From Selenomonas sp. (lineage in GTDB: Bacteria > Bacillota > Negativicutes > Selenomonadales > Selenomonadaceae): DNA of 45,124 bases. The stretch is from positions 1 to 45,124 of the forward strand of contig JALEZZ010000001.1 in assembly GCA_022773585.1 (NCBI GenBank), read 5' to 3'. Below the pieces are notes generated by a model. That model did not search any database. It was not told where the DNA came from and worked only from the letters and a program-made list of their open reading frames with translations. Shown here piece by piece: positions 35,723 to 45,029 of the stretch (within the stretch, counting starts at the first letter, position 1; every line of letters begins with the position of its first letter). The position numbers were made by a program, and so were the translations under genes.

Positions 35723-36739
35723 ATGGTGACGATGAAGAAGATTGCGGAACTCTGCAATGTCTCGCGCGGCACGGTCGACCGTGTCCTGCACGGGCGCGGT
35801 CGCGTGAGCGAGGAAACGGCGGCGAACATCCGCCGCGTAGCAAAGGAGCTCGGCTACGAGCCGAATCCGGCAGCGAAGGCGCTCTCGGCGCGCAAGCACC
35901 CGCCACGTGTCTCGGTCATCCTGCCGAGCGAGGGCAATCCATTTTTCGACGAAGTCATCCGCGGCCTCCAGGAGGCGGCGGACAGCTACAAGATCTACGG
36001 CCTCGCGATGCACCTCCATGTCGTCAAAGGCTACGATCCGGCGGCGGAGCTCGCCGTTCTCGAAGAAGTTGCGCAAAAGACGGACGCCGTCCTCATCGCC
36101 CCGATTGACGATGACGCCATCCGTGCGGCTGTCGACCGCCTCGTGGACGCAGGCAAGTTCGTCGTCACCGTGAATGGCGACCTGCCGGGCTCGAAGCGCC
36201 AATGCTATGTCGGCAGCGACTACGAAAACGGCGGCGTCACGGCCTGTGCGTTGCTCGAAGCGTTTGCGGGCGGGCAGGCCAAGGTCGGCGTCGTGCTCGG
36301 CAGCCGCCAGAGCAGCGGCCACCGTGCGCGGCTCGAAGGCTTTGAGAAGCGCATGGAGAAAGCGAAAGGCATCGAGATCGCGGCCGTCATCGAGAACGAG
36401 GACGACGAGTTCACCTCGTTCGAGCGCACGAAGGAGATGCTGCGCATGCATCCTGAGATCACGGCGCTCTTCCTCGTCGCGGGCGGCGTCTATGGCGCAT
36501 GCCGTGCCGTCATGGAGCTTTCTGAGGCGCACCGGCCCATCGTCATCGCATTCGACAGTGTCCCCTCGACCGTCGAAATGATGAAGAAGGGCATCGTGAA
36601 GGCCGTGCTCTACCAGCACCCCTACCGGCAGGGCCATCGCGCGATGGAGCTCGCGTTCGAGCGCCTCGTGAACGGCCGTGCGCCGTACAAGGAAGCGTAC
36701 ATCATGAAGCACGAAATCAAGCTGCTTGAAAATCTTTGA
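35723..36739 (+). CDS. LacI family transcriptional regulator
   Basis: A 338-residue protein. The N-terminal LacI helix-turn-helix spans residues 3-50 (MKKIAELCNVSRGTVDRVL, with hinge helix NPAAKALSARK). The periplasmic-binding-type effector domain follows, with RVSVILPSEGNPFF at its start, VNGDLPGS and VAFD-like IAFDSVPST. The HTH variant TVDRVLHGRG differs from the common TVSRVLN, fitting an unusual operator. It lies directly after the xylB operon and is the obvious candidate to bind the GCGTGCAT sites. Confidence 0.93.
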   Translation: MVTMKKIAELCNVSRGTVDRVLHGRGRVSEETAANIRRVAKELGYEPNPAAKALSARKHPPRVSVILPSEGNPFFDEVIRGLQEAADSYKIYGLAMHLHVVKGYDPAAELAVLEEVAQKTDAVLIAPIDDDAIRAAVDRLVDAGKFVVTVNGDLPGSKRQCYVGSDYENGGVTACALLEAFAGGQAKVGVVLGSRQSSGHRARLEGFEKRMEKAKGIEIAAVIENEDDEFTSFERTKEMLRMHPEITALFLVAGGVYGACRAVMELSEAHRPIVIAFDSVPSTVEMMKKGIVKAVLYQHPYRQGHRAMELAFERLVNGRAPYKEAYIMKHEIKLLENL

Positions 36740-36758
36740 GAGAGACAGTATGAAACAC

Positions 36759-36788
36759 TTGCCAAGAATACGGATTTTATGGTAAAAT
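36759..36788 (+). promoter_or_regulatory. Candidate promoter of the ion transporter gene
   Basis: TTGCCA (36759-36764), an 18-base spacer and TAAAAT (36783-36788). It places the transcription start near 36795, just before the structured leader. Confidence 0.55.
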
Positions 36789-36803
36789 AAGACAACAAAC
36801 GAA

Positions 36804-36878
36804 AAGCGGGTACCTCAAGGCGGAGACTGGTCACAAACAGGCTTCGCCTTTCTTCAACTAGGAGAGAAGAGGCCGCTC
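36804..36878 (+). promoter_or_regulatory. Structured leader RNA (three-way junction) of the ArsB/NhaD-type gene
   Basis: Three helices fit together. P1 pairs AGCGG (36805-36809) with CCGCT (36873-36877). P2 is a long hairpin at 36817-36850: 9 bp, an A-G mismatch, then 3 bp. P3 pairs TCTTC (36851-36855) with GAAGA (36866-36870) around AACTAGGAGA. The coding start lies 27 bases after P1. There is no T tract, so control would more likely act on translation or stability. I cannot assign it to a known riboswitch class. Confidence 0.55.
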
Positions 36879-36904
36879 AAATCCAATTCATAGGAGGTCT
36901 TTCC

Positions 36905-38182
36905 ATGGAAGTCTTGGCAGGAATCGTATTCATCCTCATGTATGTCGTCATCGTCTCGGAGAAGATCCATCGGACGGTTGCGGCAGGTCTCGGCGCACTC
37001 GTCATGCTCTATGTCGGCGTGCTGGACATGGACACGGCGCTGCACCACGTCGATTTCAACACGCTCGGCCTGCTCGTCGGCATGATGATCCTCGTCGGCG
37101 TCACGAGCCACACGGGGCTCTTCGACTTCGTCGCCGTCTGGGCAGCACAGAAGGCAAAGGCGGAACCGCGCCGCATCCTCATCTACCTCGGCCTCATCAC
37201 GGCCGTGTTCTCAGGATTCCTCGACAATGTCACGACGGTGCTGCTCATGGTGCCTGTGACGTTTTCCATCACGCAGAAGCTCCATATCTCGCCGATGCCG
37301 TTCCTCTTGACGCAGATCATTGCGTCGAACATCGGCGGCACGGCGACGCTCATCGGCGACCCGCCGAACATCATGATTGGCAGCGCGGCACCCGAGCTCA
37401 CGTTCATGATGTTCATTGAAAACCTCGCGCCAATCGCGTTCTTCGACCTCTTTGTCGTCATGTTCATCATGGAGGCGCTCTACCGCAAGCAGCTCCACAC
37501 GAAGCCGGAACTGCAGTCCGAAGTCATGGCCATGGATGCCGGCAAATGCATCAAAGATCACAAGCTGCTCGGCAAATCGCTGTTCGCGCTCGGCCTCACG
37601 ATCCTCGGTTTCTTCACGCACTCGATGCTCGGCCTCGAATCCTCGCTCATCGCGCTCGGCGGCGGCTTCCTCTTGCTGCTGCTCGCGGGCGGCAGTGCGC
37701 ACCTCGTCGAGCACGCGATGAAATCCGTCGAATGGGCGACCATCTTTTTCTTCATCGGCCTGTTCATCGCCGTCGGCGGCCTCGTCGAGACAGGCATCAT
37801 CCGCGACCTCGCAACGATGGCCATCGAGGTCACGGGCGGCGACGTCACGGCGACGTCGCTCCTCGTGCTCTGGCTCTCGGCCATCGTCTCGTCCGTGCTC
37901 GACAACATCCCGTTCGTCGCGACGATGATCCCGCTGATCCAGAACATGGGCGCGATGGGCGTCTCGAACCTCGATCCCGTCTGGTGGAGCCTCGCGCTCG
38001 GCGCCTGCCTCGGCGGCAACGGCACGCTCGTCGGCGCCTCGGCGAACCTCATCGTCGCCGGCCTCGCCGCCGAACGCGGCGTCAAGATCACGTTCCTCAA
38101 ATACCTCTGGATCGGCTTTCCCATCATGCTCCTCACCATCGTGCTCTCGACGGTGTACGTCTATCTGCGCTATCTGATGTGA
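36905..38182 (+). CDS. ArsB/NhaD family ion transporter (ion transporter superfamily)
   Basis: A 425-residue protein with about 11 membrane helices in two similar halves. SGFLDNVTTVLLMVPV in half one and SSVLDNIPFVATMIPL in half two are the paired family motifs. GGTATLIGDPPNIMIG and GGNGTLVGASANLIVAG are the re-entrant loops. Such proteins exchange Na+ and H+ or move oxyanions. No arsenic genes are near, so NhaD-like ion homeostasis is more likely (inference). RBS AGGAGG precedes the ATG. Confidence 0.9.
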   Translation: MEVLAGIVFILMYVVIVSEKIHRTVAAGLGALVMLYVGVLDMDTALHHVDFNTLGLLVGMMILVGVTSHTGLFDFVAVWAAQKAKAEPRRILIYLGLITAVFSGFLDNVTTVLLMVPVTFSITQKLHISPMPFLLTQIIASNIGGTATLIGDPPNIMIGSAAPELTFMMFIENLAPIAFFDLFVVMFIMEALYRKQLHTKPELQSEVMAMDAGKCIKDHKLLGKSLFALGLTILGFFTHSMLGLESSLIALGGGFLLLLLAGGSAHLVEHAMKSVEWATIFFFIGLFIAVGGLVETGIIRDLATMAIEVTGGDVTATSLLVLWLSAIVSSVLDNIPFVATMIPLIQNMGAMGVSNLDPVWWSLALGACLGGNGTLVGASANLIVAGLAAERGVKITFLKYLWIGFPIMLLTIVLSTVYVYLRYLM

Positions 38183-38248
38183 TCTCGTGAACCCATGCGG
38201 TTCCTGCATCTTCAGGGATGCATGGAACACATTGCAAGACACAAACAC

Positions 38249-38296
38249 AAAGGGCTGCTGCATCGCGAAAACATCGCGATAGCAACAGCCCTTTTT
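38249..38296. terminator. Terminator after the ion transporter gene
   Basis: AAAGGGCTG...ATCGCGA pairs with TCGCGAT...CAGCCCTTT, a long stem with one internal loop, followed by TTTTT. It faces the convergent minus-strand gene that ends at 38321 and may serve both. Confidence 0.88.
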
Positions 38297-38320
38297 CTGA
38301 CAAAAGGCATCTCGTATGGA

Positions 38321-39766
38321 TTACGTATCGAGCAGGCCGCCATCCGCGCAGAGCTCGGTGTAGAGCGTCCCAAAGATATTTTCCGCTGCCGTGTGGCCGC
38401 CGAGGGCGTGGTAATAGTCGAGGTGCTCCGCAAAGAACGCTTCACGCCCAGCGCGCTTCGGATCGTTGCCCGCGAGGACGATGTCTTTGAGGAAGCGTTC
38501 AATGGCTGCGGTATCCTTGCCATTCACTTGATAGAGATGCGGTAGGATCATCTCGCTGAGTTCTGTGAAGCCTTGCTCCGGTCGCCGGAGCTCCAGCATC
38601 GGCTTGTTGACAAAGAGATATTCTGCGATGAAGGAACCGCTGTCATTGATGATGGCATCGGATTCCTTGAAGAGCCGATAATAGTTGCCAGATAATTGGA
38701 CCGTTGCATTCGGCAGAGCGTTCCAGGCTGCGACGTACGCATCCCATTCTTTTTCATCGCGGAAGATGCCGTAGCGGATCGCCTTGATCGCGAGCTGCGG
38801 ATGCGGCTTGAAGACCCAGACGGTTTCTTTTTGATATTTCTTGGCGAGCTCGAGCATCCATCGGCCGTTATCTGCAAACGTCGAGAAGATGAGAATGTCT
38901 TCCGGGCGCATGGAATGATGGGGGGAATAGATGATCTTTTTCGCATGCGGTGTGCCGTTTTCTTTGAGCAGGCGACCGAATAGCGAAGGCTCGTCCGCGC
39001 AGGACGTGAAATAGGCATCCATCTTGGGATACCCTGTATATCGCATGTTGGCAGCGCCGCTGAAGCAATGTATTTTCGCGAGCGCAGGATCTCCTTCCCA
39101 GACGGTAAAGATCAACCAGCAGAGATTGTGTAGATCCTGATTATAATCGAAGCGATGGAAGGTGCGCTCAGGGTTTTGAGTCGTGGGGAAGCAGTACGGG
39201 ATATAGGTCTGCAGCGTGGTCAGTGGATGGTTCCAGACGTACATGTCACTGGAAAACAGCCCCATCCAGGGGTTCAGCCAGAGGCAAATATCGGGATGGA
39301 CCGGGAGCTCGTCCCATGTAAGGTCCCGCTGATGCTTGGAGTCAAAGGTCTCGATGAAACGCAGTTGATGCTCTTGTAGCTTGCGGATCAAGACGTCATA
39401 CCCGCGTTGATTGTCTTCGTCTTCTTTGCTCTTCGTGCGCACACGCAACGTGAAGATATACGGACGGAAGACGTCGGAGTTCTCCAGCAAGTGATAGAGC
39501 TCATCCCCGATCCAGTCGCTCGTGCCGCCTGTGAAGATGCCGACGACGAGACGACGTTGTTTTTTTAGCAGTGTGTGCGCAATCATTCGCGTGAGACGAT
39601 GGCGGATCGAGGCGAAAAGCTCTCCGCCTTTTCCAGCGGGCAGTTCCTCCAGCAAATAGCGGAGATCGAGGAGATTCTTATATTTGTATGTTTTCAAGTC
39701 TTCTTCGGTGAATGTGTCAGCTGCGAGCTGAGACAGCAGTTGCAGAGATGTAGCAGAAAAATTCAT
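38321..39766 (-). CDS. CDP-glycerol glycerophosphotransferase-like (TagB/TagF-like) protein
   Basis: A 481-residue cytoplasmic protein of the TagB/TagF GT-B type. IIYSPHHSMRPE and ESDAIINDSGSFIAEYLF with NKPMLELRR are the family's nucleotide-side motifs, and KPHPQLA is also typical. Such enzymes add glycerol-phosphate or similar units to surface polymers. The ATG at 39766 follows AGGAGG. Only about 35 bases separate it from the oppositely oriented remnants, so the upstream region seems rearranged. The acceptor is unknown. Confidence 0.85.
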   Translation of the reverse strand: MNFSATSLQLLSQLAADTFTEEDLKTYKYKNLLDLRYLLEELPAGKGGELFASIRHRLTRMIAHTLLKKQRRLVVGIFTGGTSDWIGDELYHLLENSDVFRPYIFTLRVRTKSKEDEDNQRGYDVLIRKLQEHQLRFIETFDSKHQRDLTWDELPVHPDICLWLNPWMGLFSSDMYVWNHPLTTLQTYIPYCFPTTQNPERTFHRFDYNQDLHNLCWLIFTVWEGDPALAKIHCFSGAANMRYTGYPKMDAYFTSCADEPSLFGRLLKENGTPHAKKIIYSPHHSMRPEDILIFSTFADNGRWMLELAKKYQKETVWVFKPHPQLAIKAIRYGIFRDEKEWDAYVAAWNALPNATVQLSGNYYRLFKESDAIINDSGSFIAEYLFVNKPMLELRRPEQGFTELSEMILPHLYQVNGKDTAAIERFLKDIVLAGNDPKRAGREAFFAEHLDYYHALGGHTAAENIFGTLYTELCADGGLLDT

Positions 39767-39800
39767 AAAGATAGCGCCTCCTGACAATCGTATGGATCAC

Positions 39801-39975
39801 ATGAGAACTTTTCGACATGAAGGCAAGGAATTCCTGCTGACGAAGGATCTTTGTAGTGAACAGCGAACGGCTGTTTCTTTACAGGAGGAGCTATTTTCGA
39901 TATTCCAGATTCTTGGGACATCGTACACATCGAAACACATGTATAGTCATTTTGTGGACGCGGACACGTCGTTTG
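39801..39975 (+). other. Unassigned open stretch before the aminotransferase remnant
   Basis: A frame from ATG 39801 reads MRTFRHEGKEFLLTKDL and stays open past 40000, with a natural-looking amino acid mix up to about 39990, but has no good ribosome site. It then overlaps the aminotransferase frame. It may be a fragment of another lost gene; I do not recognise it. Confidence 0.3.
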
Positions 39976-40842
39976 ATGATTTCACGCGCATTCATTTCGC
40001 GTATTCGGACGCCGGAATTTTCCCAGCTCATGTTCGATACCGACCGCCTGTTGAAAAAGCTCATCGGTACGGCCGATACGTCTCGTACGGTGTATTTGAC
40101 TGCTTCCGGCACGGCAGCGATGGAAGCGACGATCATGAATTGCTTCACGTCGGAGGACCGCCTGCTCGTTGTGAATGGTGGCACCTTCGGCCAGCGTTTT
40201 GCGGAGCTCTGCGAGATTCATCAGATTCCGTTTGACGAAATCCGATTGCCGTATGGCGAGACGCTCAGCGAGGAGCACTTTGCGTCCTTCGCCGGCCAGC
40301 ATTTCACTGCGCTGCTCGTTAATATCGATGAGACATCGACGGGACAGCTGTACGATATTCAACTGCTGCACGACGTGTGCGAGCGATGCGGCATGTATCT
40401 CATCGTCGATGCGATCAGCTCGTTCCTCTGCGATCCGTACGAAATGGATCGATATGGCATCAATGTCACGATCAGCAGTTCGCAGAAAGGCGCGTGCGTC
40501 GAACCAGGTATGTCCTTCGTCGTCCTCGGCGAACGCATCTTGCGCGAACGCGTCCAGCAGCAGCGCGTGGCGTCACTTTATTTTGATTTCAAGGTGTATT
40601 TGAAAAATTTCGAGCGCGGGCAGACGCCTTTCACGCCGGCGATCGGCGTTTGTCAGGAGTTGCATGCGTCGCTTGCGCGCATTGACCGGATGGGATTGCA
40701 GACGCATCTGGATCATATCGCAGCGGTCGCTGCAGATTTTCGCAAAAAAAGCCATGGAATTGCCGGTTTCGATTCCTGCGTTCCCATTGTCACAAGCACG
40801 AAACAGCATGGACAACCATCGCATTTACGGGGAAAAAGTTGA
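39976..40842 (+). pseudogene. Class V aminotransferase remnant (truncated at both ends)
   Basis: From about 40003 the frame matches class V aminotransferases of the alanine-glyoxylate type: RTPEFSQLMFDTDRLLKKL, LTASGTAAMEATIMNC, and the PLP-lysine segment SSSQKGACVEPGMSFVVL. The normal N-terminal 20 or so residues are replaced by MISRAFISRI, and the C-terminal small domain is missing: after FRKKSHGIAGF the frame runs into the next remnant. The enzyme is probably inactive. Relatives occur in surface-polymer loci beside TagB-like genes. Confidence 0.75.
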
Positions 40843-41172
40843 CGTACAAACGGAGAATGTTCAGGCGTTTTACAATCAGCGGGCACGTTCCGTCAGTGAG
40901 CGGCCGGAAGCCTTTGCCATCAGTACGTCGGTGTGGATTTTTCGGCGGATATGATCGCGCTGGCACAGAAGCGCTTGACACTCAATCATATCTGGTCGGA
41001 TGGTCTGCGTTCCGATTATGATGCCATTTATCGGACGCGGGAAGAATATCTGGAGCTCTTGCAGTCCTTGCTGGACGTCTGTGACATCACCGAAGAAGGC
41101 TTTCTGAATCATCTTGATAAAAAGGAATTCACGGAAACGACGCATTGGTATGCGCTCCTGCGGTGGGAATAA
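40808..41172 (+). pseudogene. SAM-dependent methyltransferase remnant (internal deletions)
   Basis: It begins MDNHRIYGEKVDVQTENV, then AFYNQRARSVSERPEAF, a typical class I methyltransferase start. About 40 codons on, SAM motif I appears in a different frame as YVGVDFSADMIALAQKR, after a frameshift near 40918. It then jumps straight to the C-terminal part ending FTETTHWYALLRWE. The intact gene would be about 240 residues; about half is gone. Confidence 0.75.
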
Positions 41173-41216
41173 GAAGAAGGATCCCGCTGTTTTTGACAGT
41201 TGGCGAGAAAAAATGC

Positions 41217-41245
41217 TTGACACAATTCCACGACGGGTGTATGGT
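41217..41245 (+). promoter_or_regulatory. Promoter of the T-box/MFS transcript
   Basis: TTGACA (41217-41222), a 17-base spacer and TATGGT (41240-41245). Transcription would begin near 41252, giving a leader of about 360 bases before the start codon. Confidence 0.75.
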
Positions 41246-41251
41246 ATACAC

Positions 41252-41566
41252 ATCGATGCGATACAGATTCGTAAAACTGTAAAGTGCGATACACCATAGG
41301 AACACATCCGATGATAGGAACGAGTACCTTCCGGTCAAAACTTTCAGAGAGCCATCGTTTGCTGAGAGATGGCAGCGGAGACGGGAGCGAAAATCCTCCT
41401 TGAGGAGCGCGGCTGAACAACATGGTAAGCCAAGACGTCCGCCCCACGTTACAGGGGACGCGCATGGTAGTGCGCAGTAGAGTGCCTGTGGCATTGTCGT
41501 TGCAGGAAATTGGGTGGTAACACGGAAACAGACGTCCGTCCCTTTCGAGGGGACGGACGTTTTTTA
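41252..41566 (+). promoter_or_regulatory. T-box leader, predicted isoleucine (AUC) specific
   Basis: The T-box sequence TGGGTGGTAACACGG lies at 41511-41525, directly before a terminator. Upstream is a Stem I with AGTAC (41323), the AG-bulge motif CAGAGAGCC (41345) and its apical arm. In the specifier loop, CGAAA is followed by ATC (41393-41395), the position of GGC in B. subtilis glyQS. The T-box bulge TGGT would pair with a tRNA ending ACCA, matching tRNA-Ile (A73) and excluding Ser or Asn (G73). Uncharged tRNA-Ile should permit read-through into the transporter gene. Confidence 0.85.
41531..41566 (+). terminator. T-box regulated terminator
   Basis: ACGTCCGTCCC pairs with GGGACGGACGT around a short loop, followed by TTTTTT. 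It is the terminator that competes with the antiterminator formed by the T-box sequence. Confidence 0.9.
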
Positions 41567-41610
41567 TTTCCTTGCATTTATCTTCATCATATTTTTCAGG
41601 AGGAATCATC

Positions 41611-42933
41611 ATGGAACAACAAGTGGACATGCAAGCCCTCAAGCGCAAGCGGGATCTCCGGATCATCTTCCCGGTCTTCCTCGTCTCGATCATCGCGTGC
41701 CTTGACCGCGTCAACATTTCGTATGCAGCGCTGACGATGAAAGCCGACCTCGGCTGGCTCACGCCGGAAATCTACGGCGCGGGCGCCGGCATCTTCTTCG
41801 CAGGCTACCTGCTTCTCGAGATTCCGGGCTCGCTCGTCGCGGCGCGGTTCTCGGCGACGAAGTGGATTGCGCGCATCATGTTCACCTGGGGCCTTGTCTG
41901 CGTGCTCATGGCGTTCATGCATTCGCAGACGGAGTTTTACCTCTACCGCTTCCTCTTGGGTGCGTCGGAGGCGAGCCTCTATCCTGTCATCTACTCCGTG
42001 TTGTTCCCGCGCTGGTTCACGGGCCGCGAGCGCGCACGCGCCACGAGCCTGATGCTCGGTTCCCTGCTCCTCGCGAACATCATCGGCGCACCGCTTTCGG
42101 GCGTGCTCCTGCAGACGTCGTTCTTCGGCATGCATGGCTGGCAGGAACTCTTCATCATCGAGGCCGTGCCGGCACTCCTGTTCTCCGTCCTGTTCTTCTT
42201 TGGCGTGAAAGACCGTCCCGACCAGGTCGGCTGGCTCACGGATGCCGAGAAAGCGTATCTCACGAAAGCCTATGAAGAAGAAAAAGCTGCCATGCAGAAC
42301 AAGAAGAAGTACACCGTCCTGCAGGCGTTCAAAGATCCGAAAGTCCTTCGTCTCTGCCTTATCTATTTCCTCTGGGTTGTCGGTTTCTGGGGCTTCTATT
42401 TCTGGATGCCGACCGTCCTCAAGCAGCTTTCCGGCTGGTCGACGCAGCTCCTCGGCGGTGCCATCGCCATCCCGATGACGGTCGCGCTCCTCGTGCAGTT
42501 CTTCATCGGCTGGTCGTCTTCGAAGACGGGTGACAAGGTCTGGCATGTCTCTCTGACGCTGATGGTCGGCGCGTTTGGTCTCGCGCTTTCGCCGTTCGCG
42601 ACGGATACGACGGTTGCGCTCGTGCTCATCTGCCTCTCGGCCATCGGCATCCATGCGGCGATGGGCGTTTGGTGGACGATCCCGACGACGTTCCTGACGG
42701 GCCCTGCAGCCGCTGGCTCCGTGGCGCTCATCAACTCTTGCGGCAATCTCGGCGGCTGGGTCGGCCCGTACATGATGGGCTGGATCAAGACGAACACGGG
42801 TGCGTTCGACCTCGGCTACTTCATCATGGGCGGCATGATGTTTGCCGCGGCGCTGCTCGTCCTGACGATCAAGTATGGCTTCAGCTTTGCACATAAGAAG
42901 GAAGCAGAGGCCGAGGCTGTCACGGAGCATTAA
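41611..42933 (+). CDS. MFS transporter, anion:cation symporter (ACS) family
   Basis: A 440-residue protein with 12 membrane helices. ACLDRVNISYAAL in helix 1, FAGYLLLEIPGSL in helix 2, RFLLGASEASLYPVI in helix 4 and PRWFTGRERARAT in the loop are typical of the ACS family (galactonate, tartrate, phthalate and related organic anions). RBS AGGAGGA precedes the ATG. It is the only gene under the T-box, so its substrate is probably tied to isoleucine supply, such as an oxo-acid or another precursor (inference). A terminator follows. Confidence 0.9.
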   Translation: MEQQVDMQALKRKRDLRIIFPVFLVSIIACLDRVNISYAALTMKADLGWLTPEIYGAGAGIFFAGYLLLEIPGSLVAARFSATKWIARIMFTWGLVCVLMAFMHSQTEFYLYRFLLGASEASLYPVIYSVLFPRWFTGRERARATSLMLGSLLLANIIGAPLSGVLLQTSFFGMHGWQELFIIEAVPALLFSVLFFFGVKDRPDQVGWLTDAEKAYLTKAYEEEKAAMQNKKKYTVLQAFKDPKVLRLCLIYFLWVVGFWGFYFWMPTVLKQLSGWSTQLLGGAIAIPMTVALLVQFFIGWSSSKTGDKVWHVSLTLMVGAFGLALSPFATDTTVALVLICLSAIGIHAAMGVWWTIPTTFLTGPAAAGSVALINSCGNLGGWVGPYMMGWIKTNTGAFDLGYFIMGGMMFAAALLVLTIKYGFSFAHKKEAEAEAVTEH

Positions 42934-42959
42934 ATCATTAAATTTTATAAAGAATTTTG

Positions 42960-42995
42960 GAAGTCTGTGCTCGTCTTATGCACGGACTTCTTTTT
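42960..42995 (+). terminator. Terminator after the MFS gene
   Basis: GAAGTCTGTGC pairs with GCACGGACTTC (one G-T pair) around an 8-base loop, then TTTTT. Confidence 0.9.
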
Positions 42996-43137
42996 GTGCT
43001 GGAAGATTCCTCGAATTGTTTGACAAGAATGAAATTTTTTGAAGCAGGCAGGGATTTTCAAACGAAGGTCGAAAAGGAAAAAACAGGAATAAAGAATGTG
43101 GAATGATAAAACGAGTAGCAAAAGTGAGGGGATTTTC

Positions 43138-44937
43138 ATGTTCGATTTTTCATCCATGAAAACAAGGCTGGTCATGGCGATCAGCGGCGTTTCGCTGGCC
43201 TCGACCATCCTGATCGGCGGCTTCTTCATCTTTGAGAATGTCCGGGACAATGAAGCGAACATTGCGAGCTACCGTCAGGATCTCGAATCGAATGTCGAAA
43301 CGCAGCTCAAGGAAGAGACGCAGGTGGCTGTCAGCGTTCTCGATGAATACAACAAGCGGGCGCAGTCTGGCGAGATGACGGTCGAGCAGGCAAAGAAAGA
43401 AGCCGCCGACCGCGTGCGCGACCTGCGCTATGACGATGGCAAAGGCTATTTCTGGATTGACACGAAAGAGGGCGTCAACGTCGTCCTGCTCGGCCGCGAT
43501 GTCGAGGGCAAGAGCCGCATCGACCTCGTTGACCCGAATGGCGTCCACTTCATCCAGGAAATGATCAAGAACGGCCTGCAGGAGGGCGGCGGCTTTACGG
43601 ATCTGGAGTTTGCAAAGCCGGGCGAATCGCAGCCGCTGCCGAAGCGCAACTACACCGTGCTTTTCCAGCCGTTTGACTGGGTCATCGGCACGGGCGTCTG
43701 GATTGATGACATCGACACGGCAGTCGCGGAGCGTACGGAGGTCTACGATGCGAAACTTCGTTCGCAGATTCTGACGTCTCTTGGCGTCATGGTCGTCTTG
43801 CAGCTCATCTTCATCGCGTTCGCGCGCTATCTCGGCGGCAACATCGCAGGGCCGATTCAGAAAGTCACGGAGCGCGTGCATGTCATCGGCACGGGCGACT
43901 TCACGCTGAGCGAGCAGGATGCGGCCGAACTCGATGAACTGGCCGCACGCCCCGACGAGATCGGCACGATGGCACATGCCATGAAGGATATGAATGAAAA
44001 GGTTCGCGAGCTCATGCGTGACGTCGCCCAGACGGCGGAATACCTCGCGGCCGCGTCGGAAGAGCTCACGTCGACCGCTGACCAGGCGGCCGAAGTCAGC
44101 CAGTCCATCGCCGACTCTGTTGTCAATGTCGCCGGCGCATGCAGCGAGCAGTTCACCGATGTCGAGACGGCAAATGATCACACGCAGAAACTCACGGAGA
44201 ATATGGAAGGCTTCCGCAAGACGCTCCGCATGACGTCGGAGAAAGTCGACGAGACGAGCAATGTCGCCGAGCAGGGCGGCAAGGACGTGCAGACGGCTGT
44301 CACGAGCATGCAGTCCATCGAAACGAATGTCAGCGGCATCGCGAAGCTCATCGGGAGCCTTGGTGAGAACAGCAAGGAAATCGGCGACATCGTCGCCACG
44401 ATTTCGGAAATCGCCGACCAGACGAACCTCCTCGCGCTCAATGCAGCCATCGAGGCCGCGCGCGCGGGCGAGCATGGCCGCGGGTTCGCTGTCGTCGCCG
44501 ACGAAGTCCGCAAGCTCGCCGAACAGTCGCAGGATGCGGCCGGCGAGATCGCAAGCCGCATCGGCAAGATCCAGAAATCGACAGAAGAAGCCGTCACGGC
44601 CATGCACAGCGGCCTCGGCGAAGTCATGGAAGGCACGAAGACCGTCCAGTCGACGGGCAGCTCGTTCCAGGGCATCGTCGGCATGGTCGGCGAAGTCGCG
44701 ACGAGCGCAGAAGACATGCGCAGCTCTGTGAAGGTGCTGACGGCAAGCATCGACGAGATCAGCAACGCCATCCAGCAGATCAACGAAAAGAGCCGCTCCG
44801 TCGCCGACGAAGCACAGACGGTCTCGGCCTCGACCGAAGAAGAAACGGCATCCATGCACGAAATCGCCGACGCGAGCCGCAAGCTCGCCGAGCAGGCCCA
44901 AGACCTCCAGAACGCGATTGCAGTCTTCAAAATCTGA
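43138..44937 (+). CDS. Methyl-accepting chemotaxis protein
   Basis: A 599-residue chemoreceptor. The first membrane helix is at about 11-32, then an extracytoplasmic single-Cache domain to about 200 ([17 protein letters not shown] and [14 protein letters not shown] are Cache_2 marks). A second helix lies at about 204-222, then HAMP, then the signalling domain with hairpin tip [20 protein letters not shown] near 423. Ligands of such Cache domains are often organic acids. The ATG at 43138 has GAGGGG at good spacing; an in-frame ATG at 43096 also has a site and cannot be excluded. Confidence 0.95.
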   Translation: MFDFSSMKTRLVMAISGVSLASTILIGGFFIFENVRDNEANIASYRQDLESNVETQLKEETQVAVSVLDEYNKRAQSGEMTVEQAKKEAADRVRDLRYDDGKGYFWIDTKEGVNVVLLGRDVEGKSRIDLVDPNGVHFIQEMIKNGLQEGGGFTDLEFAKPGESQPLPKRNYTVLFQPFDWVIGTGVWIDDIDTAVAERTEVYDAKLRSQILTSLGVMVVLQLIFIAFARYLGGNIAGPIQKVTERVHVIGTGDFTLSEQDAAELDELAARPDEIGTMAHAMKDMNEKVRELMRDVAQTAEYLAAASEELTSTADQAAEVSQSIADSVVNVAGACSEQFTDVETANDHTQKLTENMEGFRKTLRMTSEKVDETSNVAEQGGKDVQTAVTSMQSIETNVSGIAKLIGSLGENSKEIGDIVATISEIADQTNLLALNAAIEAARAGEHGRGFAVVADEVRKLAEQSQDAAGEIASRIGKIQKSTEEAVTAMHSGLGEVMEGTKTVQSTGSSFQGIVGMVGEVATSAEDMRSSVKVLTASIDEISNAIQQINEKSRSVADEAQTVSASTEEETASMHEIADASRKLAEQAQDLQNAIAVFKI

Positions 44938-44949
44938 TTTTTAAGATTG

Positions 44950-44991
44950 CCTCCCTCCACCCACAACCTTCAGCCTCCCTCCTAGAGGGCA
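44950..44991. repeat. Degenerate palindromic repeat fragment
   Basis: GCCTCCCTCC occurs twice, the second time as GCCTCCCTCCTAGAGGGC, a small hairpin resembling the ends of the MITE-like element. No T tract follows. Confidence 0.45.
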
Positions 44992-45029
44992 ATGTCATTA
45001 AGTTAAGCAGGAACACATCGAATTTGAAA

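Noticed and set aside
43000..43137. Possible sigma-28 promoter before the chemoreceptor
   Set aside because: No TAAA/GCCGATAA-like pair at acceptable spacing was found.
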